From Cryptomeria japonica (taxonomy: Eukaryota; Streptophyta; Pinopsida; Cupressales; Cupressaceae), in NCBI RefSeq assembly GCF_030272615.1, contig NC_081406.1:473866900-473930899 (forward strand): a stretch of DNA of 64,000 nt. The letters are read 5' to 3'. The translations under genes and the position numbers were made by a program. Shown here in pieces: positions 22,445-34,472 of the stretch. Position 1 is the first letter of the stretch. The number at the start of each line of letters is the position of its first letter. Under the pieces are notes generated by a model. The model searched no databases. It saw only the letters and a list, made by a program, of their open reading frames with translations, and was not told the origin of the DNA.

Positions 22445-25400
22445 TTAGTTACCATTTGGTGGAGGCAACTGGTCAAAAATGGATTTATACTTTGTCCTTG
22501 CTTCGGTGAGGGCGATAGAGAGTGCATCCTTGACACTGTCCATTAAAGAATTCTGTGCTTGAATGTCAGCCAATAGAGAAATTAAGCCATCTAATGTGCT
22601 TCCCTCTTGTGTAGTAGATAGGTAAGTGGCTCGATTGATTTGTTCTTGAATGGAGGACAAGTGTGGAATGAATAAGGTTTGAAGAGTCATAATGTCCATC
22701 CTTATTTTGTGCTCTTCATTCCTGAGTTCCAATTGTTGAGCCATGAGCTGTTGTAACTTGGTATAAAAATTCTGAACATAATTGGGCTCGGTGGTCAACT
22801 TATTTGAGAGATCGGTGATCTCCTTCTCAATTTCTTCTGTTTTATTTTTGATATCTTTAATGAATAAAGAGAATGTACAGAGTTTTTGAAATAAATAAAG
22901 AATGTGCTTGAGTTGAGGGGACAACTTAGCAATAAATTTGACAAGTTTAACTTTGCCAAGAGCAATAGCTTTCTGTACCTCTTCAATCATTTTTGCAGTG
23001 AGCTCTTTGTCCTTTAACTTGCTCAAATATTCAGATGCATCTACTCTAGATGTTTCTATCTGATTGAGGAGTTCATCCAGTTGAATATAGATGGCTGCAT
23101 CTATTGACACTGTAGCTGCGGGTAGCATATCTGATAATAGTGTCTTTACCTTCTGAAGTACTTTATTTTTCTTTTGTATGACCATTTGTTTTTCCTGTTC
23201 AGCCTTTGCTTTGCATAGTTCACCGAATTCAATGAGTGCCTACCCTTTTAATTTTGATATGTCTACATTGGGCAACACTATTGGTTTCGATATATCAACC
23301 TTGAAACTATGCTTTTTCATCTTCTTTTCTTTAGATTTGGCCGGTTGAACCAATACAATAGCTTGGGAGGCTTGTAGATCCTTGGTAGGTTGCTCAGTGG
23401 AGGCAACACTTTTGTCGGTTTCTTTAGCCTTTGCTGAGTCCTTCGGTGATTCGGTGCTCGGGGTCTTAGTTGCAACATTTTTAGTGTTAGGAGGATCCTG
23501 AGAGGTTTGTTCCCCGGTGGCCTGAGGAGTAGCTTCTCCTTCTGTAGACTTGTGAACCTTTGCACCTTGTTCAGTATCTTGAGGGGCCTCGGTTGCAGCA
23601 GAATGAGTAACCAGAGGATAAGGCTTAACTTGTTCCAAAACTGACTCATTGGATACTAGTTTTGCATAGGCATTGCCTTCTATCATTTCCTGTTCTGGTG
23701 CCTCAGTGTCCATGATGTCTTCATCAATTTGTATGGTGTCAGAAGGGTCTTTCTCAGTGACATCAGGATCTTGCTCGGTGACATCAACTATTTCAACTTT
23801 AGCTTGCTCACCAGCATCCTTGATTCTAAATATTTCCTGCCACTTTTCTTTTGTCTCATTTTCTACTTCAATATATAGACCATTCATCAATTTTAAGGAT
23901 CTTTGTTTGACGAGGAACTTTGTGTTGTATGTTGTCAGATGTTCTTTTATTTCAATTACTAACATGTCTAGAAAGAGATGTACCAGACTTCTTTCTCTAA
24001 TCTGTTTCTCTGAGTCCATTGCATACTTCCACCTATTGTCAATATGTAAATATAATTCATTTGGAAGTGACTTAGATAGTTCCAATGGAGCCAATCAAAA
24101 TTTTAGAAGTGTGCAGATGACAACTTCTTCTAATTGTCTCTTTTCATCATCAAATCTGGATGCATATTTTACATATCTGAATGATCCAAATCCACCATAT
24201 TCTTTTAGATTAGCATAGAAATTTTCAACACTATGTACATTTACCTTCTTGCTCTTAACAATCTGAAATTTACTAGCATCTTAGACTCTGTGTCACTGGA
24301 CTCTTTTTCCAAAATGAGTCTCCGAGTAGATTTCTTGTAGGTCTTTGTTACATTAGGAACAACAACAGTCTTTGGTTTCTTACTCAGTGACACTGCAGAT
24401 GCTCTTGTGTTTGGGCACTTTACCGAGGGAGTCGGTGATGCCTTTGATGTGTCATGTTTCTTCCTCTTCAAAACTTTCCCTTTAGGCAACTCGGTACTTA
24501 GTGTAATAGCAGCCTCTTGGGCTTCTGATTCCTCCTCGTTGATTACTAGCATGCCCTTGATAGGTGTGAAGGAAGAACCTTCTCCAGATTTCTCTGATAG
24601 TGCCTTGATCATCTTTGTTGCGTTTCTTGTAGCTTTTGGTACTAAAATGCTCATCTTTACTTTCTCTTTCACTTCTTCATATGTTCGATAACTCAGCTCG
24701 GTAGCATGCCTTGGTAGTGTAAGAAATGCATCTATCTACTATTGTGTGATGTCAAAGTCAACCTCATAACCCATAGGTGGCAAAGATTGAGTTCTTGGTT
24801 CTACAACAATCACATAGCAGTAGTCGGTGTCTACTTCAAAACATATGTCATCTTTGTATTTTTCCACTAGCTGGGGTGGAATTCTATACCTGTTATGCAT
24901 CTTCTCTTGAAACTTGCTAAAATAATCATCCATAATATCATTGAAGTTGTCACCTAGACATTTGATAAAGTCATTGATTTGATGGGTGACCGGTCGGTGT
25001 AGCTCCCAAACTACTTTACCGACTGTTAGAAAGAATTTTTCAAAATATAAAAACATGCATAATAACAGTGATCCAAACTTTAGTGTATTAGTCGAGTTGT
25101 TCTTCTTCGGCTTCCTGATGGTGTTTAGATTCTCAAATAGGTTTTTCAGCAATACTTCACAAAGATCAATTTTCATTCCCTTTTTCACAATTTTGTATGC
25201 TAAGTCGACTGCTGCACAGGGTACACTATTTTTCCTTGCTGATTGGAAGAAACAATAACCTATTACTCTAATAGAAAACGTTAGTTCTGCATTAGTGACA
25301 TTGTTTAGTTTCAGTCCTCTACAATCTGATTCCACTCCGGTTAAGGTGATCAATTCCTTTTGTGATATCATCTTCTGAGCTCGGGCATGATCATAAATAG

Positions 25401-25815
25401 GGTAACCGGTGATCAGATGAATGATTTCCTTGGTGATTTTGAATGGTTGCTCCTCTAACCACATGAAATCATCATGAACTCCGCTCAGAACAAACTTGAC
25501 CCACTGGGGTTTGAAGACATGGGGATAGGTTAGGGCTTCAGTCAATCCCTTGATCTTAATGTGCTCATACTTACTATCCAATTTCCCATCGGTGCACAAT
25601 TCATCATAAGTGTCTTTGATTTCAACATGACCTAGTTCTTCAACTCGACATTTGGTGAAGAATTTGACATCCTCAACTAGTAAAACTCTATCCGGGATGA
25701 GTGAAAATGTAGTTTTGTCATCCGGTTCTGATGCTACTTTGGGAGTTAGAGAGTATTTTAGTGAGGGATTTTCAACATTCTTAACAATAACGGGTTCTTG
25801 GATCTTCGGTGCCAT
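22445..25815 (-). pseudogene. ORF2 of element N: mobile-domain-like N-terminus, disordered middle, coiled-coil C-terminus
   Basis: Starts at an ATG at 25815 (M-A-P-K-I-Q-E-P). 25815-24241 is one frame interrupted by a tandem TAG TAG at 24736-24741. A shift between 24241 and 24094 leads to the second frame, 24094-22445, interrupted at 23240. The original length was about 1,120 codons. The N-terminal 350 residues look globular: F-K-I-T-K-E-I-I-H-L-I-T-G-Y-P fits the plant mobile / putative plant transposon domain pattern, followed by a C-terminal helical half (F-G-S-L-L-L-C-M-F-L-Y-F-E). The middle is Thr/Glu/Pro/Lys-rich. The last 250 residues are helical and probably coiled coil. There is no signal peptide or transmembrane anchor and no polymerase motif. 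Role unknown; it occupies the place of pol. Confidence 0.65.
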
Positions 25816-26383
25816 TGTAGATTTCAGATAGAAATTATCAAAAGATCCTTAGGGTTTGAAAACTTTCAAATGACAAATGCTTTTCCTCTTAACAAATATG
25901 AAATAAAAATCTTCAACATATATGATCAGTAAACTAGCTTAACAATGCGTTGAGATTGATGTAAATACCTTGAATTTCACTTCGGAGGAGGTTTGATTGC
26001 CTTAGATTCGCTTTGCTCTGTTCTCTCAAAAACTTGGTAAGTGAAAAATGACCGCGTAAATGCTTTAAGTACACAATATACATTATCAGGCTCTGTGCAA
26101 GTTAGGTTAAAACATTAAATGCACTCGGTTCCACTAAACCGATTTACTCTCCTTTTTCCACTTTAACCGAGTAGCCAGATTTCCTTCATTTACTGACTAG
26201 ACAAGCTTCTTGTAGTTACTGACTTGACAGGTTTCTTGTATAGTGCTTCAAAAGACTTTGATAGAATTTCAAACTTACTAATACATCTTTAACTATGCAT
26301 ATTTTGACTTAAGTACATAATAAAGTAGGAACTGTTAAGATTTAATCTTTTGAGAGAGTGCAGTCCCTTCATACCTTTACCGA
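25816..26383. other. Spacer between the two frames of element N
   Basis: About 570 AT-rich bases without a frame of note on either strand. It could act as the leader of a separate ORF2 transcript. I see no clear TATA box or splice site. Confidence 0.4.
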
Positions 26384-27760
26384 TTAATTTGGAATAGGTG
26401 CACCTAACTCAGTAGGTAAGGTGCTTTCTTCATTTGACACAATTTCCTTCTTTTTCCAAATCATCTGTAATTTGCCTTTTATTTCTTCAGTGTCTCCTCT
26501 AGGTTGATCTCTGCAATCTCCAGCCAAGTGTCCAACTTCGTGACAATGAAAACATGCCATACCAGGATTTCTCCATGATCTTCGGTTGTTCATTCCAAAC
26601 CTTATAAAGCAGTTGGCACTTATATGTCCATATCTTCCACAACATTCACACCATATCCTCGTATTGTAATCCCATGGTACTGCAGCATATGATCGGTTAA
26701 GTTCTTTGTGAGTTTGGTAGCTTCCAGTATTTGCTCGGTGTGCAGACCACATATAGTTCTTTTGCTTAAACCAACACTTCGCGGTTCTGTGTCCATATCT
26801 ATTGCAGTTTTTACAAAACCCTTTGAATTTTGCCTTCTTATTGTTGCTAGCAGACTTTGTCCTACATTGGTTAAATGTGTGACCATATTTATTGCAATTG
26901 TAACAATAATCGTTGGACTTAGTGACACTCGGTTGCTTACCTTTTCTGATTTGGCACATGTTGGTAGTATGACCTTGATTTCCACAGTAGTTGCAAATAG
27001 GCTTCTTTCTTTTGATGTTCTTCTTGATTCCAGCTTTCTTTGATGATTCTCCTCTCTCGGTGGTATGAATTCCCTTCTCGGTAGAGTCTTTTCCTTTGTA
27101 ACCGAGTCTTGCATCTTTGTTGGGTCTTCTTTTATTTAGTTGCTCATCCAACATCTTTGATGCTTCATAACTCTTCTTCAGTGTTTCTTTGGATTTCTTC
27201 TCTATTTCAAGTTCATCGGTCAACCTTGATACTTCAAGTTTCAATGCTTGATTCTCATCATCTTTTAGATTTGCTTCATGATGTGCATAGCCTAGCTAAT
27301 CTGACAAATTTTGTTGAATCCCAGTCATTCTTATGATTTCATCATTCTTTTCAGATACCAATGCTTCAAGTTGTTGTTTCTCTCTTTCTAGATCTCTTAC
27401 TTTATCCTCGGCTGTCCTCAATGCATCAAGATTTTCGGTCATCTGTGTGCTGAAATGCTCATGTTCTCTTTTCATTGCTTTTAGCTGATCAGTCAGTGCT
27501 TTGTTCTTTTCTTTCAACACTTCAATCATTTCTTCAGTCTCTTCAGACATACTATTCTCAGATGATGTCTCTCAATTTGTTCTACTAACTCTTGAGAGTC
27601 CTGCAAATCATCAGATAATCTTCTTCTCACTTTCAATGATTTTTGCATTTGTCTTTGCATGTCTGCAATCACTTGATTAGCATGATCCAACTCTTCTTGT
27701 AGATATACAATTCTCCATGATAAGATCTTTCTCTTTAGGCAGTTAAACCCTTCCAAGATT
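26384..27760 (-). pseudogene. Gag-like protein of element N: coiled coil plus five CCHC zinc knuckles
   Basis: Coding begins just inside the primer site. A first helical piece (27740-27560) shifts by one base into 27550-27296, strongly coiled coil and rich in Glu/Lys/Leu. After one stop it continues at 27244-26384. That part has five knuckles, all C-x2-C-x4-H-x4-C: C-N-Y-C-G-N-Q-G-H, C-Y-N-C-N-K-Y-G-H, C-K-N-C-N-R-Y-G-H, C-E-C-C-G-R-Y-G-H and C-F-H-C-H-E-V-G-H. Retroviral-type nucleocapsids have one or two. The layout resembles the C-terminal part of plant copia gag, but the N-terminal capsid part is missing. It would bind and package element RNA. The last 286 codons are open. Confidence 0.75.
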
Positions 27761-27763
27761 GAA

Positions 27764-27775
27764 GCTCTGATACCA
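27764..27775 (-). other. Primer binding site of element N (initiator Met tRNA)
   Basis: The minus strand reads TGGTATCAGAGC, the perfect 12-base complement of the plant initiator methionine tRNA 3' end, two bases inside the LTR at 27778. Confidence 0.92.
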
Positions 27776-27777
27776 AT

Positions 27778-28963
27778 TGTTAGGCCCAATATGGAAAGCT
27801 AATGTACTGAGAGGGGAGGGGTGAATCAGTTTTTCAAAACTTTTCTTCAACAATAAATTTACTGTTAAGCATAAACTGAATAGTGCAGTAACATAATATA
27901 ATACTAAAACAAATAAGTGACAATCATACACGATTCACTCCATAACACATATATTTTGGTTACGCAGAAACTCTTGGTTAGAGAGAAAAAATGCGGTGGG
28001 GATGGCACCCACAACTTCACTACTGCAATAATAAAGGTTGCTCGGTTAGAGCTACATGTTTAGCTTTTTCTGATAGCTTACCCTATTAGGAGTATCAAGA
28101 TCTATTAGATCTACCTTGCTAAATGATTTTACAACACTTATTCTAAATGCTGTACCTGGTTAGAGGCTTTACAATTTATAGACTTAGTTAGAGTCTTTTA
28201 CCTTGTTAAAGGTTTCTCTTACAACTTTAAAATATTACAATAAATCATTACAAATATCTACAACTTTACATCTGGAATGTTATAGCAGATTCTATGTGTT
28301 CAAAATAAGATTATCTTGCTTATAGCATACCATGGTAACCCATAAAATAACTCGGTAAACCCTTCTGTTTACTCTGTTCTTTGATTGTTCTCTGAAATCC
28401 TTCTCGGTGACCTCTGTGTCTTTGTAACAGTCATAACACTTAGTGCTTTCACATGTCTTGCTTCATACACCACTATATCTCTCTCTTTCATTGCATGCAT
28501 ATTTTCTAATCTCAATCCATGTTGTATAAATAGATCTCTTATGTCGATGATCTGATTATTGCTTCGATCTTACAAACATGATTTTTCAAATGAATAATAT
28601 ACAAAATATTTTATTGGTTAGATGACCTCAAAATCATACACAATCTTTAAGTGCAATTTCCAATGTGATAACGGTTACTTGTTCCTCGATCTTTGTAACA
28701 TGTTTCCCATATATGTGTAGGTTTAGTGAATCTAGTAAAATGTTTCACTTGGTGTATATCAACTCGGTATATCATTATTGCTGCTCGGTAGACATAGAGT
28801 GTTACTCGGTAGAGTGTTCGGTGTATACTACACTCTGAGACTACTTTCTTCTATAACTGACTGCACTGTGCTTACCGACTGAATGTTTTTGTAGAGATAA
28901 CTGACTAGAGTATATAGAATAACTTTGAACATAAGACTAATGGCAATCTTAGTAAGTCGTAAT
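27778..28963 (-). repeat. 5' LTR of element N
   Basis: The partner of 20937-22124. Its plus-strand end is altered to GTAAT next to the flank TCGGC. Carries the same CTCGGT motifs. Confidence 0.92.
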
Positions 28964-31072
28964 TCGGCAAGTGGTTTTGTGCTTGTTCGTTGAGGTTTTG
29001 ATATGTTTCTTCAGCAAGTTGAGTGAGTCCTTGCTGTTGAGGATGGTTAATTGTATCTCCAGTGAGAGGTTATGTTGTTCCTCAATGTGGAGGATCATTC
29101 TATGTTATTGGATTCATGTATTTCTCCTATTTATGTGTATTTTACATTCTTGAGGCTCTCTTTATTGTTGCACTTTGGCATTATGAGCTTATGGCTTGAT
29201 CCTTGCTAAGTGTCTCTTGGTTGTATGTTGATGACTATCTTTGTGATTCAGTTGTATCAGTTTTGTAATGACTTTTGGATGCTTTCCATGTTGAGATTCA
29301 CATTAATATTGTGGTTTATGTTGTTATTTGTTATCCTATGGCTTGGCATATGATTAGGGGGAGTGGGCTTCCTTGTGATGACTGGGGTCATGTGAGTTAG
29401 GTTGCTTGGCACCTAGACTACCAAGGCACATTGGGAGTTTTCTTTTTTGTAATTCAGTGATAACATTTAACAATTGATTGGGTTTGGGTTTCACCTAATA
29501 AGATAATTACATTTGGTTTGGGCCATATGAGATGGAAAGCTGATCTTCCTTGTAATCACATAGGTTGAGATGACTCCACATGTCTGTTAAGGGATTATTT
29601 TCACCCTTCTTTTGTGAGGGTAGCTTGTATGACTATTAGGAGTATGGATTGCTCATCTTTGTGAGGATAGCATACATGTCTACTATGGGTGCATATTTAC
29701 CTTCTTTGTGAGGTTAGCACGTAGGAGCGTGACTAGTAAGGATGACCATATTCCCTTCTATATGAGGACAACATGTGATGAGACTCCTTTCCTACATGTG
29801 ACCATGTCCATATGCCATGATTTAGTGTACGCCTCTGGAAGAGTTTATTATTGATTTCAACCTTGTCTTGTCATGTGATTATTGTTATGTTGAGTTCATT
29901 ATGCGCTATGTTGAGTTCCATGGTTTTTAGGTGCCAACCTAAGTCTTGAGTGAGTGTTGGAACCCCCTATCATCTCCTAGCACGGGGGGTGGTTCCTATT
30001 TGGTTCCACATGGTCGGGTGGTTTGATGCCTTCTTCCATTGGGATATTTTTCTTCTTGGATGTTAGTGTGCAAGGATTGGATTCTTGGATTCTTCATTAT
30101 GTGGATATTCTTTGGAGCTGATTTCTATGTACTTGGAATAGAAAACATTTTATCATAATGATTTGTATTTGTAGATGATATTATGTGCCCCTAAGTTATG
30201 TATCTTCATGTATTTGTTGATGTAATTGAAAGGGAATATGATGTAGTAGTTTAGGAGGAGATCTCATTGTATATTCATTGATGTATTGGATACTCGTTTA
30301 TGTAATATTAGAGTATAGTTTGATGTGAAAGAAAGAGATAGTATTTATACATTTGTATTGTATTGAAATTGTAAGATGGAATTGTATGTATAATCTTATG
30401 GAAATTAAGATGGAAGAATAGTGGTTGTTCTTATAATTCTTGTTTACAGAATGGAAATTATCTAGATGAAATGGATTATGTTGCTTAGGTAAATGAGCTA
30501 GTTATCTTAGAGATATCTAATGAAACTTAAAGGATATTCTAGTCTTTTTAAAGAGAATGGCTATATTATCTATGTTGCTTTTATAATGAATGATATAATG
30601 GATATTAGGAGTATTTTATTTGGTAGTTTCTAAAAGAATCTAGAGAGTATGTTATGTGACTAAGTTATGCATATGTGTTAAGGATTTATCATAGTTGTAT
30701 GGAAAGTAAATGAATAGATGGATAATAGAATATGATGTTCTAAGATGAATATGTGATGTGTTAAGATTTTGTCAAGTAGTGATGTTGAGATACCTTAGGG
30801 AATGGATTTGCATTGTATGAGTTTATATAGAGTCATGTTAATGGTTAAATGGTTATTCTGCTTGTGTAATATGATTCTATGGTTATGTTCTTATTGATTT
30901 ATGTATTCATGTATATAGTTAATAACACATTGATGAATAATGGTGGTAACATTGCATTAATAAATACTACTAATAGCATAGTTGTAATGGTTATCTTAAA
31001 AGAAATTTTTTTTTATCTCTTTTTGTTAGTAGATTTTGGTTTATTTCAGTAGGGTATTTTGGGGGCATTACA
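28964..31072 (+). repeat. LARD left LTR, segment 3
   Basis: Aligns with 37066-39136 of the right LTR from CAAGTGGTTTTGTGCTTG onward to the terminus GCATTACA. Contains the imperfectly repeated TTGTGAGG.TAGC.TGTA motifs near 29620-29780 that are also in the right copy. Confidence 0.92.
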
Positions 31073-31074
31073 TC

Positions 31075-31087
31075 TGGTTTCAGAGCC
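31075..31087 (+). other. Primer binding site of the LARD
   Basis: TGGTTTCAGAGCC lies two bases after the LTR terminus ATTACA. It matches the initiator-Met site TGGTATCAGAGC with one mismatch. Confidence 0.85.
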
Positions 31088-33126
31088 CGTGTTGCAAACA
31101 CTGGGATCTCTAGTTAAGGTTTTTGCTCTTGGACTTGCATGGTGAACTAGAATGTTCTCTTGACTTGAGTTGTTCTTTGAGATTTATGAAGGAAAATGTC
31201 ATTGGAACTTAGGAGATCTTATATGTTTATGCTTTGTGTTTCTCAATCTCTTCTAGAAATCATACATGTGTGCAATATGTGTATTCATTTCTTATGCATG
31301 TCTCCTGGATGTGAGTGATGCATATATTATTCTATGAGGTCTTGCTTGCTTTGTAATTTCTAGCGCATATCTTAGTATTAGCGGCTGTTTTCCCTATATA
31401 AATGATTATGCTATAGAATGAGAGAAAATTATGTGTGTTCTCTTAAGTAATTAGGTTGTTATGTTGTTTTTCTTATGAATAGTAAAATGAAGTGTTTGTA
31501 TTATGCATATAAGAATGATTTAGTGTAGATCATGATGAGAAAATAGAAGAATTTGCATGAGTTGCATCAGTAGATAGAAAATAGTATCTTAATAATGTCT
31601 TTCTCCTTCCCTTACCCTTCTTTGTAAAATGTAAAGAGTTAATTGGTGTTGCGTGGGTACCAAATAGAACTATTGAGTGTTTATATATGTTTGTGAGTTT
31701 GCATTTAAGAAAAGATTAGTTTATTAAATCATATCTTTCAATAAGGACTTGAGATTTCTAGCTGCAATTGTATTGTTAGGAGACCTCATGGGAGGTTGAA
31801 TTTGCATATCTTAGAAAATGATGTAAATAGCTGCATGGTACGATAAATATGTCATGTCTAGGAAAATTCAAATTGTCCATGTACAATTTTGGTGTGCATA
31901 TATTGATTGTTTGACAATGCTTTTCTCCCTCTTCTCTCTATTTGGATAAAAGATTTATAGAACTTAAGAGCTTCTTAACGCTAAGTAGAAGCATTGAATA
32001 CTCAATGGCAACTATGATTTTGAATACATTAAAAGAGAAGTTTGGATGGAATAAATTTGCATCAAAAATCAAAATTTATGCATTGCATTCGTGATTTTTG
32101 TTTGGAGAAGAACTAGTTAGAAAGAATATATTTTCATAAATAATGTATAAAGTTTTTACAAACTAATAGGTTAAAAGATCATGTTATAATATGTGTGTTG
32201 AGTGAAGTAAATATTGATGCATTGCATGTATAGGAAAATGAAATCGTACCATTGCGTCTTTATTTGGTTTGGCAAGATGAAAATCAGCTTTGAGTAGGAA
32301 TTGTGCGGTTTTGCTTGATCAAATGGATAGATTAAGAAAAGATGCTCTATCCTTACCTTAGTTCAATTTTGAGAAAGTGTTTTCTTAACTAATTCTATTA
32401 GGATGGATTGATAATAAATTGTATGAAGTTGTATTGTGACTCTAAATGATAGTTTTCCTTGAATTGCTGAAAATACTTAGTCTACAAATTATTCTAGTTA
32501 TACGATGATAGGAGATGAGTTTGAATAGAATAATGAAAGCATGTAATTGAATTTGTGTGACATGATATGAAAATGGAGATAAAGTAAGTTATATGTAAGG
32601 CTATGATATCTAGTTTTATGCTTAATATAGATAATTGATTAGCTAAGGGTATGTTGGTAAATGATCATAGGTGGTTAGAGTGGGAGTGATTGAAATGTGA
32701 TATTAAATTTTGCCTAAAATTATGAGATTTATTTGTTATGAGTAATTTACTTTTGTGAATATATGATTGATTAAATTGTTCAATGACATCATGTAGAACA
32801 TTCTGATCATCTTCATGCTATTTATTGAGCATTGATCTTGAAATGGTGTATGCTATAGTATATCATCAAGTGATTAATTGAAGTTCTAATATTTGTTTCT
32901 ATTATAAATTGGTAAATATGATCAATTTATAGATATGATATCTTGAACATTAATCATGTATGATTGCATTCCTTGTTAATGTATGGGACACCTTATTTCC
33001 TCCTTGCATATGTTATCTTTCATGAAGGATACTTGTCTAGAATATCATAAAGGATTGTATTACATTAAAATGAATATAGATAAATAAACTTATGGTTTTA
33101 AATGTTTGGCACACACTCTCTAACAC

Positions 33127-33192
33127 AAGGGTGTTATACCCTTGGGTGTTGTGTAGTGGTTACACCCTTTGGTGTGACCGATATTGGTCACC
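33127..33192 (+). other. Cluster of three adjacent hairpins inside the LARD
   Basis: Three inverted repeats follow each other: AAGGGT-GTTAT-ACCCTT (33127-33143), GGGTGT ... ACACCC (33144-33167) and GTGACC-GATATT-GGTCAC (33174-33191). It is a GC-richer island in AT-rich DNA, in a transcript with no protein to encode. Confidence 0.6.
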
Positions 33193-34458
33193 TCGTGATG
33201 TAGATTTGGATGAGTTCGTTATTTTGTTTTGATTTATTTTGTGAATTGTGTGAAGTATCATTGGAGTTAATTTGATTTTTGGATTTCTTTATTTTAAGAC
33301 TGACCACGAATTTCTTCTTTCATTTATTTTGTTCTTGTGGTGGCACTTGTCACACTTTATTTCTTGATTGATATCGCCGACAAATTTTTCTTTCTTTTCA
33401 TGATTTTATGTTGGATTTAATGATCTTTCCTTTGACTTTCTTTCTTTTGTTGTCCATAGTGGTCATTTAGAATATTAAAGTATTATGGGCCCTCGTCATG
33501 AGTCAAGTGTTGTTTCTATCATGATCATTTCGAACCTCTGATAGTGTGTGCAAGGGAGGACACCACAGATAAGTGCACTAGACTTAAGGAACAATTAGAT
33601 AATGTCAATATTAGTTGAATAAATGAAATATGTTAATGAGATGAAATGCACCAATAAATTTTAGGATTTTATGGAATTTTAGATAGAAATGCATTTGGAT
33701 TTGAGAAGTTTGTAATATATAAAATAGTTTAATGTGAAAGAATTGTTGATTTCATACCTTCAATGAGTGCTTTTGTGTATATATATCATGTATAATTAAT
33801 GGATTAGAGTGCCTTGAATAATTTGATTGCATGAAAGATGCGTGAATGTCTGTATCAGAGAAGCGTAGCGGAAGTGTGTTAGATACTAAGTAGTTTGAAT
33901 ACTGTAAATCTTGTTTTCCTTGAAACTATAGGATCTAGATTTCTGGTAATTGTGAGATTCTATTGATCTTATTTGGTCTGGAAGGAAGTTTATTCAAATT
34001 TTCCTCATATAGGTGTACGACATGTGACTTCTTAAATAATATAAGGATGTGCCTATGAGTAAAATATTGTGTAAAATGCATATTTATCTTCGTAGTTGCG
34101 TGTAACTAGATGTTAAAGGAGTGTTGCCATGATTGAATGGTATGAGTTATTGTGGCTTTTTCTTATAGATGCTAACTCAAAGATAGGAATTATAGTTTTA
34201 GTCTTGCAAAATATGGTTAAATAAAGTTCTTTTGAAGATATTTTAAGGATTTAACATGCTTATTGTAAATAGTAATAGTTTTGTGACCTGTTTTATCTCT
34301 TATGTAATGCATTCACTTGAATAATTGAAGCACGGAAAGGAAACTCTTGTTGTCATTATCTTACTTTGGGCTAGGAAATGTTTGAACTAAGAAGTTTTGG
34401 GTTGATGTGTGTATGCTTTCAACTTAACCCTTGATGACTTCCAGGAGTAAGTTGAGCC

Positions 34459-34472
34459 CAAGGTGGGGAGGA
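34459..34472 (+). other. Polypurine tract of the LARD
   Basis: CAAGGTGGGGAGGA directly precedes the right LTR terminus TGTAGTGCCCC. Typical second-strand primer. Confidence 0.85.

Larger units (their letters stand above)
20937..28963 (-). mobile_element. Pol-less LTR retrotransposon with two ORFs (element N)
   Basis: Two LTRs of about 1.19 kb (20937-22124 and 27778-28963) in direct orientation start TGTTAGGCCC; the left one ends in TAACA. Elements between them read on the minus strand: an initiator-Met primer site, a gag-like frame with five CCHC knuckles, then a long frame related in layout to those at 7945-11556 and 48010-50246, then a purine tract. I find no protease, RT, RNase H or integrase, so the unit is non-autonomous. 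The flanks TTGAC (20932) and TCGGC (28964) correspond to TCAAC in the empty LARD site at 37062, consistent with a diverged 5-bp duplication. The LTRs differ by about 4% over the first 165 bases by eye. Confidence 0.85.
31073..34472 (+). other. Non-coding interior of the LARD
   Basis: 3.4 kb between primer site and purine tract, with no frame of 60 codons or more and no retroelement motif in any frame I scanned. Stops are dense, so this does not look like recently broken gag-pol. The structured block at 33127-33192 is the most distinctive part. In LARDs the interior is thought to be a packaged RNA copied by enzymes of other elements. Confidence 0.7.
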
